A model generated the notes under the pieces. It had not been told where the DNA came from, ran no database searches, and saw only the letters and a list, made by a program, of their open reading frames with translations. The translations under genes and the position numbers were made by a program. From Ophiosphaerella korrae (Eukaryota > Ascomycota > Dothideomycetes > Pleosporales > Phaeosphaeriaceae): a DNA stretch of 64,000 nt. Below, piece by piece: positions 11,601-24,162 of the stretch; positions within the stretch are counted from its first letter, which is position 1, and every line of letters begins with the position of its first letter. Where the stretch lies: the NCBI GenBank assembly GCA_028456385.1, contig JALNQF010000035.1, positions 124,001 through 188,000 of the forward strand. Reading direction: 5' to 3'.

Positions 11601-12569
11601 CTATAGCCACCTGTCAGTACCTAGATGGGAGATGTATGCTCCAGCCCTGCCATTTTCAAGGCTCGAATTCTCAATGACTCCAAGAACATCTTTGACCGCA
11701 TCTTCAGGCGACACTGCGCCTGTAAAGTCGGGTGCATATTCCATGAATTTCGCTGCCTGAATCTGGAGTTTACGGGCATCTTCCTCCGTCGCTATTATCA
11801 ATAATTAGCATCCAGATACTCAGTTCTAGGGTTCAACATACGAGCACCGTGGGATGTATCCACGACTCCTGGGCAGATAGCCATGAACAAAACCCCGTCC
11901 TTCTTATACTCGGCTTGGAACTTCGCGACGGCCATATTTACTGCTGCCTTGCTGATCGAGTAGGAACCTGCCTCATATACCCCGTAGTTAATAGCAAAGT
12001 TACGATCAGCCATGCCAGATGATATCGTGATGACTTTCTTCGCATCGCCTTTCAGGATCATCGGCATGAAGAGATTGAACAAATGGATGTTGCCGACTAC
12101 ATTGGCGTTGAAGTTTTCCATGAGGTCTCTGCTCAGGCGGTCTGGTTCGGCCCCTAATTGAGAGAATGGATCGTAAGAAGACCATTTGCTTATGTAAGCA
12201 GCATTTGCGATGAGATAGTCAAGGGACCCAGATGTGATGTCGGCGGTGGCTGCTGCAGCTTTCTGATTTGGATAGGGTTAAAATTCCTAGAACTATATGA
12301 CGGCACCTGGGTATTAACTTACTTTCAAGGTGTCGTACTTGGTGAGGTCACCTTCGAGGATGTGAATATTAGATCTATTCAGTGGAGCGAGTTTGGCTTC
12401 GGTTTCGGCGACATTGCGGACAAGACCAATCACTGTATTAGATGGGTTGCTGGAAAGATTTCGTACAAATTCGAGCTATTCGTAAATGTGAGCTGTCGCC
12501 CAGTGCCTTATGTACGATATAACTCACTCCAATTCCTCGAGATACACCAGTGATAACGTAAGAAGGCAT
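11601..12569 (-). CDS. Short-chain dehydrogenase/reductase
   Basis: Four minus-strand exons (12569..12528, 12475..12323, 12262..11842, 11791..11601) give 268 residues. The introns are 50-60 bases long and all joins are in frame. The first exon codes only 14 residues, ending in the cofactor motif TGVSRGIG. NAA is at about residue 90 in LIANAAY, the catalytic Ser lies near ISSG, and the Tyr/Lys pair is in SYSISK. It is a classical SDR using NAD(P)(H), similar in size to fungal carbonyl reductases of the sniffer/adhesion type. Substrate unknown. It is convergent with the acetylesterase, with about 180 bases between stops. Confidence 0.88.
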
Positions 12570-13603
12570 GATGAGGTGGTGATCGATGGTCGCTTGCTTA
12601 AGTTGGATAAATGTGTCGTTGTTGTAAGAGATAGCGGATGGTGATGCTGAAGAGAAACGATAGATAGCTGGCAGAAGTTCCCCATTTATAGTTGCATTCT
12701 CGTTCGGCTAACTGTGATAGTGGAGCTTGAAACCGAAACCAGAGCAACCTTCAACTCCGGATGAAAGTTTACAAAATCACATGTGCCCCACCTGCGCTTA
12801 CCTCCCACTTCCTAGTGATGCTCTTGCATGTCTAGATAATTCGATTTCGAGCTCGCAGATTGTGACCCAAGAACCAAGTTAGTACTCTGTTATCAGACAA
12901 ACTGCATGAGCGTAATCGGTCCGGGCGATAGCGCCGGGACTAAGGCATCTTAAAATACCTCCTATTTCTCATTATTACCTACCTAGGTACCTAGGCAAAT
13001 GTAGAACACTACACTGTCTACTTTCGTCCCAGTATCACCCCAAAGCCATAATAGACGTATGCTTCTCTTTAGAATGGAATTATCTTGCATACTTGTGCAA
13101 TCTGAAGTTATTTGTCCAGCTACGTTTTTGTTGCGGCGCAGCACCTCCACCCCGCCCGGATATTTGACTCTGCTTTGCCTGGTGCCATAGTAATGCGCAA
13201 AGAGTGTTGTGCTTAGTAAGCATCTACTCTGGAATTATCGGACTTTGTTACAAATGGCTCATTGATCCACTCATTCTCGGGTGGGAAATTGGTCCGCCGT
13301 TGAATCGTGGTTTGTATGTTGTACTGATATTCTTCCGATTATTCGTTTGAAAGATAAAATTGGTGGGCCAATAGGGTAGACGGAGAACCTCGCGGATTAT
13401 TGCTTCGCGGCTTCTTTAGGGAGACGGGTGAGAATTTAGCGTGCTGCTAGTCGTGACTCGCGGGTGGTGGCTTTGTTGCCTCGTCCCCACATATTGTCAG
13501 ACAGTTTACTTGATTTGTATCTTACCTAATCTTTAATAGTAGCTCGCAAATTCGAACCTTTGACCCCAATCTGATTTTGCTTTTATTTTTAAGTGGCACG
13601 AAC
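12570..13603. other. Intergenic region, no supported gene
   Basis: It contains the promoters of the divergent dehydrogenase and transcription-factor genes. No open frame or repeat of note. Confidence 0.5.
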
Positions 13604-15314
13604 ATGGTCACTAAAGGCTGCTGGACCTGCAAGGGTAAATTAAGCAGGATTAGAATGGCAAATATATGAAGAGCTGATGCGCGATTACAGAGAGAAAAGT
13701 TTCATGCGATCGAACTGTCCCTAGCTACCTCAGATGCACGAAGACGAAGCGATCATGTGGTGGTTACGACGTGCGTCTCACATGGCCACAGGCCAGCCAC
13801 AGTCTCGCTTTAGTTAGCAGTTCATCACCCGACCCTGAAAAATCGGTGTCACACAATATTCTTTACCATTCCGTCAATGTCGTACCGGCCGACATTTACC
13901 TACATCTTGTCACTCACGCTTCTACAGGTAAAGGTATGACCAATATGTCAAATATTGCAAGTCTTGTTAAACAACAACTCCATAGGCAACACCGGGTCAG
14001 GGCGACGACCCCCCGTGTCTTTTATTCGTCTGCCAGTCTCCCTAGGGCTTAGCAATGCGATTACTGTTGATGAAGAGCTTTTATATTACTGTAAGTACCC
14101 TCATATCAAAGTAGGTTACCATGATGCTAACTCCCACAGTCGGGTGTGTGGTTATTAATATGCTACCTAGCCTATGTACGGATCGAATGAAAATCAAAAC
14201 CATATTAATACAAGTAGCCCTATCCGATAGAAGTCCATCATCGAGGGCTGTATACTATGCAATTCTTGCACTTGCTGCACACCATCGAGGTAACAGCCAA
14301 CAGTATGTCAACCAAAAGAAGCAAGACGCACTTCATCATCTGCGTAACGACACCAGTCCGATTATGCGCGATGTCATTGAGCATATCATTGCGAACTTAC
14401 TGCTTTGCACATTGGAGGTATGAATCGTTTTGTGCCTGAAAACAAGTGCTCCTAACATTGCCTAGATGCAACAGACAACCGGCACATGTTAGATTGGCTT
14501 TCTCTGCGGAATGAAACACATGGTCAACGCAGTCAAGCAAGACGAGATCGCCGAATATAGTGATGAATCCATCATTCTGGGTTGGGTCTATTACTTTGAC
14601 GTGATGGCTCGTTTCAGTGTTCGACACTGGCGCACCGAAAATATCAGGTTACTTGCTGAAGAATTCAATTTTAAGTCATTAGACTGCAGCCGGTTACAGC
14701 ATGATCTAGCGATAGCATCATTTGCGCAAGGGTCACTCCACATTTCGTCTCATGCCCATCCAGTCGTGCGATTGCTCGCTGAGGTCTCTGATACAGAGTT
14801 TTACTCGTCTGCGCCAAAATATCTTTCGACTGAGTATCAAGATCATCTCGAGGATCTTCGCAAAAGACTTGAGGCTGTATCGAGTTGCGTTTCGGGCTCT
14901 GATGGGTTTTCGGAGGAAGAGACTGTACATATCGAACGAGGGCTAGAGCTTTCCCGTTTAGCAGGCCTAATCTACCTTGAGCGAGTCTCTTGGAATTTCT
15001 CGGGCCACTCGGACCGGATTCAGTCATGGACTAAAAAGGCATTGCCATTGCTCGCTCAGCTCAAATCGATCTTATGTCCCTTTGCAGTGTTTATAATCAG
15101 CTGCGAGCTTGACATGGACGAAGATCGAATACTTATTCTCCAACTTTTCGAGAGAGTGTTGAAAATTCTACATATGAAGACCATACTTGAAGTCAAAGCT
15201 TTGATAGAGACGGCTTGGAATCAGCAGGACTTGGCAGTTGATGGGGATCTGGAGTATATCCACAAACTCAACATTGTGATTAGCTCTCGCGAACTGGGGC
15301 CTAGTCTTCTATAA
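13604..15314 (+). CDS. Zn2Cys6 fungal transcription factor, damaged or atypical
   Basis: Exons 13604..13634, 13691..13927, 13986..14090, 14140..14417 and a last exon to 15314 give a typical small zinc-cluster factor with a Fungal_trans_2-like domain. The cluster begins GCWTCKERKVSCDR, but where the fourth Cys is expected there is Tyr (codon TAC), leaving five of six zinc ligands. Using the nearest acceptor (14465), a TAG at 14490-14492 stops the protein after 225 residues. Using a later acceptor that ends at this same TAG (14492) restores the frame and yields 490 residues. Both changes could be G to A or C to T transitions. It may be a recent pseudogene or a factor that no longer binds zinc normally. 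Target genes unknown. Confidence 0.6.
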
Positions 15315-15384
15315 AAGCAACAGCTGTATTATAGGGCAAGCGGTACATGATTATAACCTGTTTGCCCACTGACTTCGTACAATA

Positions 15385-17746
15385 TTATATTCCGATGTCC
15401 TCTACTCTTAATAATCCATCACCCATACCCGCAACTGCCCAGGTTCCGAACCTCAGATTGGGATTCCAGGCTAGTGCTGTAATGGCAGACTTCTCCTCAT
15501 ACACAGCTATGCCCTTTCCGACTTCCGGATTTGCGGGCTTCTTGGGCGTTACGGCATTCACAACGATGCCCGGCTGATACGCCTTGTGACCTTCTGTGAT
15601 GCGGGAAAGTGGTTTATCTAATATGCCGTGATGCGCATTATCAGATATTGAGCTTGCATCCTCCGCAGGTACCTCTCGGGCAGGTCCTCCTTCGCTCATT
15701 TCAACGTCTTCATCTTGTGAGCCTGTGGTCGATTTCTCTATCGGTCCTCTCCAATCATGCGCGAACCATATCTGTTGCCATGGAATAATTTTGTAGTTTG
15801 TGATTCTGCCAATCGGATTGGTTGTCTCGACTTTGCCATCCGCACCGCCGATCAAAATCCCCGGATGAACTGGGCTCGCTGCGCATCGTGTGATACTACT
15901 TTCAGCTCGCATGCTGTAAAGATTGTGATAATATCGCCGTATGGGGTTGTGTTTGAGCACGTAATGCTCATCGGGTGCAATAAAAGACTGCGTGTGTTCG
16001 TGCCAATCCTGCGTAATGCTGAGGGTACGACCGCGGATAGAAGCTGTAGTATCTGTGTTCGGTGTACGTATATCATATAGGATGGCGAAACCATCAGCTG
16101 TGGTGATTGATACTAGTTGTGGATGAGATGGCCACCCAGACGCGAGAGTCAGTATGTATGTGTCTGACAATTGTTCATAGAACCACGGTTTATTGAAGTG
16201 GTTTGTGATGTCTGGAGCAGCGAAAGTGTCAGGCCGAGATAGTGTCCAGATTGCAAGTGCGCCAATAGCAGTACCCGCAGCAATTGTAGTGCCCGATAAC
16301 CATCGGAGGCATGATGGCACAGTTTGTGGAAAGCTAACATCAAAAGCTGCTTTCGAAATGTGCAGATAGTGAGTTTTCGAAGGCGCTTTATCTGGATTAG
16401 GGCATGAAATGTCTAAAACCCGAAGCCGACCGTCTGACCATATGCCAGCTAATAGCCCAACATGAACATCCCCTTCATGTTCCTTTGAGATAAGATTATC
16501 GCTTGTATCTACTGGGCACCACCTGAACTGCTTGGGGGCGCCCCAATCAGTGCAAATAACTAATTGCAGTTGTGGTTCCTTCGAATTATCAAGCTCGCCT
16601 TTGGGGCTAGACGAAAATGTCCAGATCTGAATTGAGGCAGGAAAAGGCTTTGTGGCGGCAAATGCAGGCGATATAGGATTCTCTAGAGGTTTTGGCTGAG
16701 GCTCTAGGGTGCATTTTTGCTCAACTGCAACGGCGAGATACTGAGTATCACCCTCCTCTTTCATTGCCCATTGTGCGTCTTGGATCCGTGAGCCAAGATT
16801 GAATAGCCACCCGCGCCTACTTTGCTTTTTCGCGAACGGCTCCCCCATGCTAAGGTAGACATGCTTTTTTAGGGTGTACATTTGAGGAGCATTGATTGGG
16901 CCGAGTAGGACGTTGAGTGATTCCTGCTCATCACCAGCCAGGTAGGGATTAGCCAATTCTTCAGTCAGAGTGCTACTCTTCTGTCTTGCTACGAACTGGC
17001 CTTGTCCGATGTTCGCATACCATTCCCTCGTTGTCCTTATCTCTTTTTCTCTACCTCCTGGAACTCTAAAAAAGCTTCGTCTCATGCTGCCCGGTTTTCG
17101 CAAAGGCAAAGTCTCTTGATCCGCCCAGTGATCTCGTGTCTCGAAGAGTGATTTGAAATCCTCTTTGTTGGGACCGAACAGATCCTTTAGACGCACTTCC
17201 TGTCCTCCAGCCTTGGTGAAGTCTGCGATGCCACGGGTACGTAAGGTACTGTCGCTAACAGCTTTTGCTGATGTGCCGCCCCCTCGACTAAGGTGAATTG
17301 AAGTTTGACCTTTCTTGTGAGTAATGGTACGGGATCCCGGCGCCTTCCTTTGACTCGGGGTAGATGCTGCAACGTGATGGTCAGAATTGATTTCAGTGAT
17401 ACTCAAGTCCTGTGTTCCTGGAGTACCCATTGTCTCTGATTCTGGATATTTGTCGTCTGAGTCGCTGCTTTCAATGACATCGTTGAAGTCATCTTCGGCC
17501 TCCTCTTCAGCATCCGGCATAAAGTCATCCCCATCGTCCTCAACCTCCTCTCCATTTGGACTTTCAGTTCCAGAGGACGCAGACTCGTCTTCTTCTTCAT
17601 CAAGGAAGCTGTACTCGTCACCGACATGATATGACTTGGGCTGCTTGCCACGCGACTGGCGACGTGAGCCCTCTGTGTGAAAAATCAGTGCTTCGTTCAC
17701 GGGACGAATGCGATATGAAATGAACCAAAAACTTACCGCTAGCCAT
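15385..17746 (-). CDS. Transcription factor tau subunit Tfc6-like (TFIIIC, WD40)
   Basis: Exons 17746..17737 (only 10 bases, MAS plus one base) and 17672..15385 join over a 64-base intron to give 765 residues. The N-terminus has a basic patch, then a long acidic Ser/Glu/Asp stretch (about 30-110). A WD40-type beta-propeller fills the C-terminal half, with WSDGRLRVLD and a final VAGMGDGLLRVED. This layout matches the TFIIIC subunit that, in yeast, is tau-91/Tfc6, which helps bind the B-box of tRNA genes for RNA polymerase III in the nucleus. A longer open frame upstream of 17746 exists but lacks the family N-terminus. The assignment is from layout and overall resemblance. Confidence 0.72.
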
Positions 17747-18356
17747 TTTGGAGGTGCAGCAAGCCCCAGGCTAGACTTCCTGTTCGAGATGCGGGAGATC
17801 AGGAACGCAGCAGTAACCATCAAATCAAATGTTCCCCCACCTCTAGCGCCGCGCACGGTCTTTCACTCCTGCCCCGCACAGATCTTGGAAAAGTCATTTT
17901 TATTGATCAGGTTGTTTGACCACACATTGGGATAGGATATTTGCTGTCTAATTTGAAATTTTGCCATCCAGCATTCAAGCTAGCATTCAAGCTACTTCTG
18001 AGGTGGTATGGTCTAGTGGTATGACGTAAGCATCATCCTGCCAGCAGCCTTCTACCATCAAGCCCTAACACGATTCAGGTCGCGTTGTGGTTGGCGGACT
18101 CCTTGAGTCCTGATCTATGATCCGCGCCAGCCTGGGTTCGAGTATGTCTGATCACTTCCTGTGATATCAAATCTGTATACTAATTAGTATACAGTTCCCA
18201 GTACCGCCAAGCTTCAGCTTACTTTTTGCCTTGTTGATTTAATGCAGGATATTCCTCTTGTCTTGATTGAACATATCAGGCTATGTATTCTTTTTAAGCT
18301 GCTTAGCACAGAACTTCAGGTAAGATACAATAAGCAATTATGCCAATTACAGCTAT
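17747..18356. other. Intergenic region with a tRNA-like D-arm fragment
   Basis: Around 18002-18060 the DNA resembles a tRNA D-arm (GGTCTAGTGGTATGAC) and the outer ends could pair, but no T-arm fits within 75 bases. I do not call a tRNA. Nothing else is seen. Confidence 0.4.
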
Positions 18357-19432
18357 TTACATCAAGATATCCAAACAATCCAACTTACGCTTAACCCCCT
18401 CAATCATACTCCCCTGAATCCACTCCCCAAATCCACCATCCTCAACACTCTTACTAAAAGCAACCCAAAACGCCAACTTCTCACTAACTGGCCTAGCACA
18501 ATGCTCCACCAACGCCTTGACAACCAACTTTTCCAGCCCCTTAATCTCCATCAACTGCTCCGCCCATTCCAAATCCACGCTCCCAACCCCACCCCACTCG
18601 CGACTCACACGCATCATAGCCGAATAATCCGCCGCCGTAATCGGCGCCACATCATCCCAACCGACATCCGGCTTGCCCGCAATGATATTCAAATGTAGCG
18701 AGCGAAGCGAAAAGCCTAGGTCACCCGTCCTCGCCGCCTCATGATGGCTTGCAATGAAGTCGCATAGCGCGGCCCACTCGGCGCGATCGAACTCCTTGGT
18801 GTAAGGTAGAGCCTTCTTGGTGAAGCTGAGGTGGCGGATGTGGCTGCGGGCGCGGGGCGAGAGGTCTGTGAGGAAGGGGACGGCGGCCTCGATGTTGGTG
18901 TGGAAGGAGAAGCGGTAGGTGGAGTAGAGGATTTTTGCGGCCTCGGTGTGGATTTGGCGGTTGAGGGATAGGAGGGAGGGAATGGTGTGGCGGAGGTGGG
19001 CGGTGTAGGGGGAGAGGACGATGCGGTAGGTTGTTGGGGTTGTGGTGGTTAGGAAGGGGCCTGGGTGGTTAGCTATATTGCGCGTGGTTTTGGTGAAACT
19101 TGGGTGCGGAGGTGTGGGTGGGACTGGGACGTACCGGTTCGGACGTGGTATGTACTTCTGCGTCTCCAGGTTTTGGAGCCTAGCCATGGATCTATAGTGC
19201 GGACGCTCAGTGTGAAAGGGTCGTTGTTGGTGTCCTCTGAGTAGTATGTGTGGAAGTCTGAAAGGAGGTTCGCAACAGAAGTGCTGGTTCCAGCTGACGG
19301 GTACGTAGAAGGGTATAGCAAGTATTCGTAAATCATAAGGCGAATCTCCAAAGGAAGGCGAAGAAGTGGTGAAGCTTGAAGCTCGCCACTTTCTAATACA
19401 TTTTTGGCCATAGTGAAGGTAGATTTTGACAA
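18357..19432 (-). CDS. 2EXR/F-box-like domain protein
   Basis: Exons 19432..19135 and 19072..18357 (62-base intron) give 337 residues; an internal Met at residue 8 is an equally good start. The segment LLRLPLEIRLMIYEYLL near residue 23 is the hallmark of fungal 2EXR/DUF7730 F-box-like proteins. It is followed after the intron by LLSLNRQIHTEAAKILY and a run of helical segments typical of the family. Such proteins are numerous in filamentous ascomycetes; their roles are mostly unknown, with substrate selection for ubiquitin ligases suggested. No membrane or secretion signal. A donor-like GTAAGT close to the stop leaves a small doubt about the last residues. Confidence 0.75.
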
Positions 19433-20767
19433 CAGACGTGTTTCTTCTCCCTTCCTATGAAGATTCGTTCAAGACTGCGCAGCAGATTGTGCACCTGATA
19501 TCTGTATCATTCCCTACTCCCACGCCCAGCGATGGCGCTTTTCAGCTCTCCCGCTCTTGTTCTCGGTGGTGGACTCCGCTTTGACAAACGTCAGTTCCAA
19601 TATTTAGCAGCACGCTCTGCAAATGATGGACTCGCACGATGCGACAGAGGAGCAGCTGATGTATGCGAACCGACTCAAGCAGTGGGTGGTTATCGCAGTT
19701 TTATTGTGACAGGCGCAGCAGTCATAGTGCGGACTCATCCATCAGGGTGCGCTACCCTTATCAATGCGGTAAGCACCTTGCCAAAAGTAATGTGTAGATC
19801 AGCCAACGACTGACCCATCACAATGACCTTGATGATTACACCATACCGAATGTGGATGGCGTGCAACCTGCCAAACCGTGTTGGGTATGGCGGAAGACCA
19901 TGGGATGCAGTAGCGCGAAGCTGGCCGTTGAGTCTGGATATGACGTTTCAGGAAACACAATAGTGTGGACATTAGCGGTGAGACTTACAGTGGTGATGTG
20001 TAATATGGTGGGGTACTGATGGATTTTGGCAGGCTCATCGAGTGCTATTGGCCAATTGATTATCTCGGTCCTTCTCAGACAAAGGGCTAAAACTGCTGGT
20101 TAAGACTGACATGATACACGCGCGATCAGGTCCATCGATCGGCAATGTGCCTAAACCATCATCCTTGTAGGAAAGCTAAATCTGCTCGAGTTCAGTGGAC
20201 AATCTTATAATAGGCTTGCATGAATACTGGATGGTTTCGTTGTCACTGATGATAGTAGAATAAGATGCGTGAGCGAGAGACATAGCACATTCAATGTACC
20301 AAGATTTGCCGCTTCGAATCATCACATTGCTTAAGTATAGCATACCGTTAATCAGCCGCAATCTGACTGCAACTCCCTCCCATGAACCCAATCCAGGCAT
20401 TCCGCTCGCCATCGTCCCATACCCTAGTATTTCAGTCCCAAGTAGGAAGGAAGTAAACATTAACCACAGAAAGCAAATCTTTTTGAGTTTGGGCCCTCCC
20501 TTGCGGATGTAAAACGCCTTTCGCATCTTGCGCATATGGACCAGTTTAACCAAGTTGTGACAGAGTGAGAGGATGCAAGAGGAGAGGAATAAAAAAGAAA
20601 GGAGATTTCATAGTACAGAGTTACCGGGGCATAACACGCGTGCCAAATAATGCTTTTTAGCGCCGTCAGCCTTTCAATGACATGGAAAGAAAGAAATACT
20701 CCTCGCCGTAAAGCTAACTGGTAGGACTTGGCATCCTTTCCTTCCAGCCTTGGGTTTATAAGGAGGT
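19433..20767. other. Intergenic region, no supported gene
   Basis: Two open frames (93 residues at 19532 on plus, 125 residues at 20176-20553 on minus) show no family features, splice logic or convincing composition. I leave them uncalled. Confidence 0.4.
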
Positions 20768-23695
20768 TTAGTTGTGTCCGTAGTTTCCGCCCCAGCCACC
20801 ACGGCTGTAGCTTCCACCAGCATATCCTCCACCGAAACCACCATAGTTGCCGTATTGACTCTGTTGGTGGCTTGCGCCACCCTGGTGCCCTAGACCACCA
20901 AGACCACCGCCATACTGACTGTTGCCACCGAGGTGACCTGGGTAGCCACTGAAGCCTTGCTGGTGCGATTGCTGAGGGCCGCCCTGGCCAGGGGTGTTTT
21001 GCGTGGCGGACCCTGGGCGGCCGGGTTGGGCACCCAAAGCAGATGGGCTAGGGCCACCGTTCTTCGAGTCACTGAAGGGCTTCAGAGAGTCTTCACTAGC
21101 ACCAGGCTGGTTGCTTTGCTGTTGGCCATATGAGCTCTGGTTCGAATAACCTTGTTGGCGTCCGAATGAGTCGGGAAATGCGCCGAATCCACCAGCGCCT
21201 GCTGTGGCACTATGGTTTTGGGAGGCACCGGATGCGGATCGACCATAATCGCCAAGGCCTCCTGAGCGTTCATGGAGAACAGATGCGCCAAACCCTCCAG
21301 CATTGGCTGGAGAAGACGAATGCTGGTCGTAAGGAGCTTGGGGAGACATGCCGTAATGGTGAGGCTGTCCGTACATGCCCTTTCCGAACGACCCATAACC
21401 GCCTCCTTGATTGTATCCGCCAAACTGGTTCATGTAACCAGTATAGTACGGGCTGTTGTAGTACGGGTGGTTATATGAGTAACCCCCGCTGTGTCCCTGT
21501 TGGCCGCCATGCTGCATATGCTGGCCTTGTGAACCGGGAGCGCCAGGCTGCTGTCCGCCTGCGACAGGGTTCGGTGTGTTGTGTCCGCTGTTTTGAGCAT
21601 CGTTGTATCGGCCCTGGCTCTGCTGACATTCGTTAGAAAATGAGAACTCGTTTGTTGTCCATTGCTAGTCTATATTTCAGCAAATGGGTGATGAGCGGTC
21701 TTACCTGCTGCTGTTGCTGACCCTGAGAGAAAGCCGAATCATTGGGACCCGAACCAAATGCGCTACCTGTGCGCTGCTGAGCAGAACCTGCCTCCTGTTG
21801 ACTAGGTGCACCCTGCTGTCCGTAGCTTCCGTAATAGTTTTGATAGCGCTGCTCAGATGTGAGGTACTGAGAGCTGAAGTTGTCTGGTGCTGAAGAGAAT
21901 GCACCAGTTTGAGACTGAGCCTGACTTTGCTGGCTCTGTTGGCTCTGTTGGCCTGAGTACTCGTATTGGCTAGATTGTGACGGGATCTGTTGGCCAAATG
22001 GATCGTATGCCTTCTGTGGAGGCGCTGAGGCCTCAGATTGAGCACCTTGACCATATCGTCCGAATTGGTCGTAACGCTGATTTGACTGAGAGCCCTGGTT
22101 TTGCATCGCTTGTGCGCCGAGAGGGTTAGAGGGCGATTGTTGAGAGATAGCTTGCTGTTGAGGTAACGGAGGCAAGCCAGGAGCCTGCTTTGGTGTGGCA
22201 GCTGGCTCTTGCGGTGCCTCGGCTGCTTGAGGGGCCTGGCGAGGCGCAGGTGGCAGGGCTGCCCTTGGCTGAGCGACAGGCGAATGTTGAGGGGGCTGTT
22301 CCCGGGTCTCTGCCTCTTCTCTGTCCTCGTCCACATCCAAATCATAGGCATTTCCCAAGCCCAGGCTGCCGAACTGAACAGCTGCTCTGTCCACAGCATG
22401 ATTACCGGGCATGACCACTGCTTCTTGCTGCTCTATCAACCTCCTCTGGAAACTTGCGCTTCGGTGGGCTCCGCCAGAAGTGGCTTTCAGTGCGCTTGTT
22501 GCATAACCTCCAATGCCTGGCCGACCAATAGGCTGATGGGCCGAGGTGCTAAGTGGAGTTGCTACAGCGCTTCCAATATCCTTGGAACTCGCGACAGTAC
22601 TGAAAGCCGTTTCTGTAGGTGGTGGGTGTGACTCGTCCGGCAAGTGCTCGACATTCTCTTCCGTGAGTTTGTCCTTGGAGGGTGTAAGCGAAAGTTCTGG
22701 GGTATCGATTTTATCTGGTGTTAGCTTAGACGTGTCTTCAATAGCAATGGGAGGTGCTTCCACGACTTCGTCTGCAATTGGTGGTTTGGGTAGCTCTTCT
22801 GCGTGGACGGCAGGTTCTTGAGCAACTTGGTGGGTAGGAGTATCATCAGGGGCGGGAACAGGCGTCTCGACAGCCGGGGTTGCTTTTTCGACTGGTTTAG
22901 GGAGAGCAGGAGCGGGCTTGGGTGCAGAGAACATGCTGGCCCACGTCTTCTTTGCAGCGCCCGCAACTGCCGTGGCCGCTGCTTCAGCAGTCGCCTTGGG
23001 CTCTACAGCCTCTTTCGTATGCTCCGCCACCTGCCCGTTCTCTTTGGGCTCGGTCGCAGCGGGTGCTGTGTCCCATGCAGAAGACTCGGCTGTAGGCACT
23101 GAAGCAGCAGCCTTGGTTGCGCCGCCACGGCCTCCACGCGTTGTTCCCCCAAAACCACCACGACCACGATCTGTGGCACGGCCACGACCACCGCGAACGC
23201 TCTCGCCACCACGTCTTGGGGCTTCAGAACGGGCGCCTCGAGGGTTGGACACAGCCTCCGTGGGTGCGCCATGCTCCTTCGCTTTGGAACGGGAGCGGTC
23301 CTTTGCTTTCTTTGGTACTTCGGCAAATTGAGAGACAGAGCCTGACGAGCTGGTGTTAATTGGTGGGCCTATTATAGCAGGCACCCTCGGTGCCGGTGGG
23401 ACTTACCCTCGCTGATCTTCTCAATCGTCCTCTCGAGGTCACCGTTAGAGTCCTCGATGGCAAGAACCAGGTCAGCGTCTGTCCAGTCAGGGAACAGCTC
23501 CTTCAACATGGATAGCTGTGCTTGGTAGCGCTTCTTAAGCTCTGCCAGCTCGCCGGCCTCGGCTGATGTGTCGATGGTTGATGACGCGCCATCGCCGTTC
23601 GTTTGTTTTCTGGGGCCTCGCGATGACGGGTAACTACCTCTGCCACCGCGGGCCGAGCTCCTGCCTCGCGCAGGCCGAGACTGTACTTCAGACAT
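20768..23695 (-). CDS. def1: RNA polymerase II degradation factor Def1-like (CUE domain, Gln-rich)
   Basis: Exons 23695..23407, 23341..21705 and 21622..20768 give 926 residues; introns are 65 and 82 bases. An Arg/Gly-rich start is followed by a CUE domain at about 50-95 (MLKELFPDWTDADL...NGDLERTIEKI), then a second RGG-rich stretch. A low-complexity Pro/Ala/Glu segment comes next, then a long Gln/Ser/Tyr/Gly-rich tail ending in GYSY/GGFGG repeats. In yeast, Def1 promotes ubiquitination and degradation of stalled RNA polymerase II: it is clipped by the proteasome and its N-terminal part enters the nucleus. Domain order matches. The second intron interrupts a Gln run. The prion-like tail suggests condensate or aggregation behaviour (inference). 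It is divergent from the gene at 24163. Confidence 0.85.
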
Positions 23696-24162
23696 GTGAT
23701 TTGTGGGTGTGTTCAAGCCGCAGATGACTTTGAGCGTGGTTTGTTGTGGTTAATGTGGTGGGCGGACGTGCGTTGGGGATGATGTAGGGAGGGCAAAGCG
23801 GCGTCGGGGGATGCTACAGTAAAAGCGCAGGCTGTGGCTTGGCACGGTAGGTCCAGTGGCGTACACGACGCGGCAGTGTCGCTTTGTCTGGGGGTGCGCT
23901 GAGCGTGCTGGGCAGACGGTTGGGGAGAGAGTTAGGCAGACGTCAAGGGAAAGACTCTCAGCGTTGTTGGCTGCACTGGGAGCTGCAAATAGACTGTCAC
24001 GTGTGCTTGCGTAGGGTTGAGGAAAGCAAGGCTGGCCGGTCGGCGGGCCTGACTTGGCACTCACTCCACCACACCTCTCACCTCATATCGTCATTGCGGC
24101 TCCGGTAGTAGTGATACTCGAGAATACGCAAACGGCCGTAAACGCCAAATCGGGACGCGAAT
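23696..24162. promoter_or_regulatory. Divergent promoter region
   Basis: About 470 bases between the Def1-like start and the start at 24163. Open frames here are short and unlikely to code. No specific site identified. Confidence 0.4.

Noticed and set aside
18002..18150. tRNA-like sequence: D-arm motif GGTCTAGTGGTATGAC, pairing ends at 18002-18008 and 18053-18059, and a GGTTCGAGT segment near 18135.
   Set aside because: The paired ends enclose only about 58 bases with no T-arm, and the GGTTCGAGT segment has no pairing T-stem. At most an old relic.
19532..20553. Open frames of 93 (plus) and 125 (minus) residues as possible small genes.
   Set aside because: No family motif, no splice logic and no conserved-looking composition; they lie in an otherwise unfeatured region.
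22918..23331. Plus-strand open frames antisense to the Def1-like gene.
   Set aside because: They mirror the Gly/Arg/Gln codon bias of the minus-strand gene and have no features of their own.
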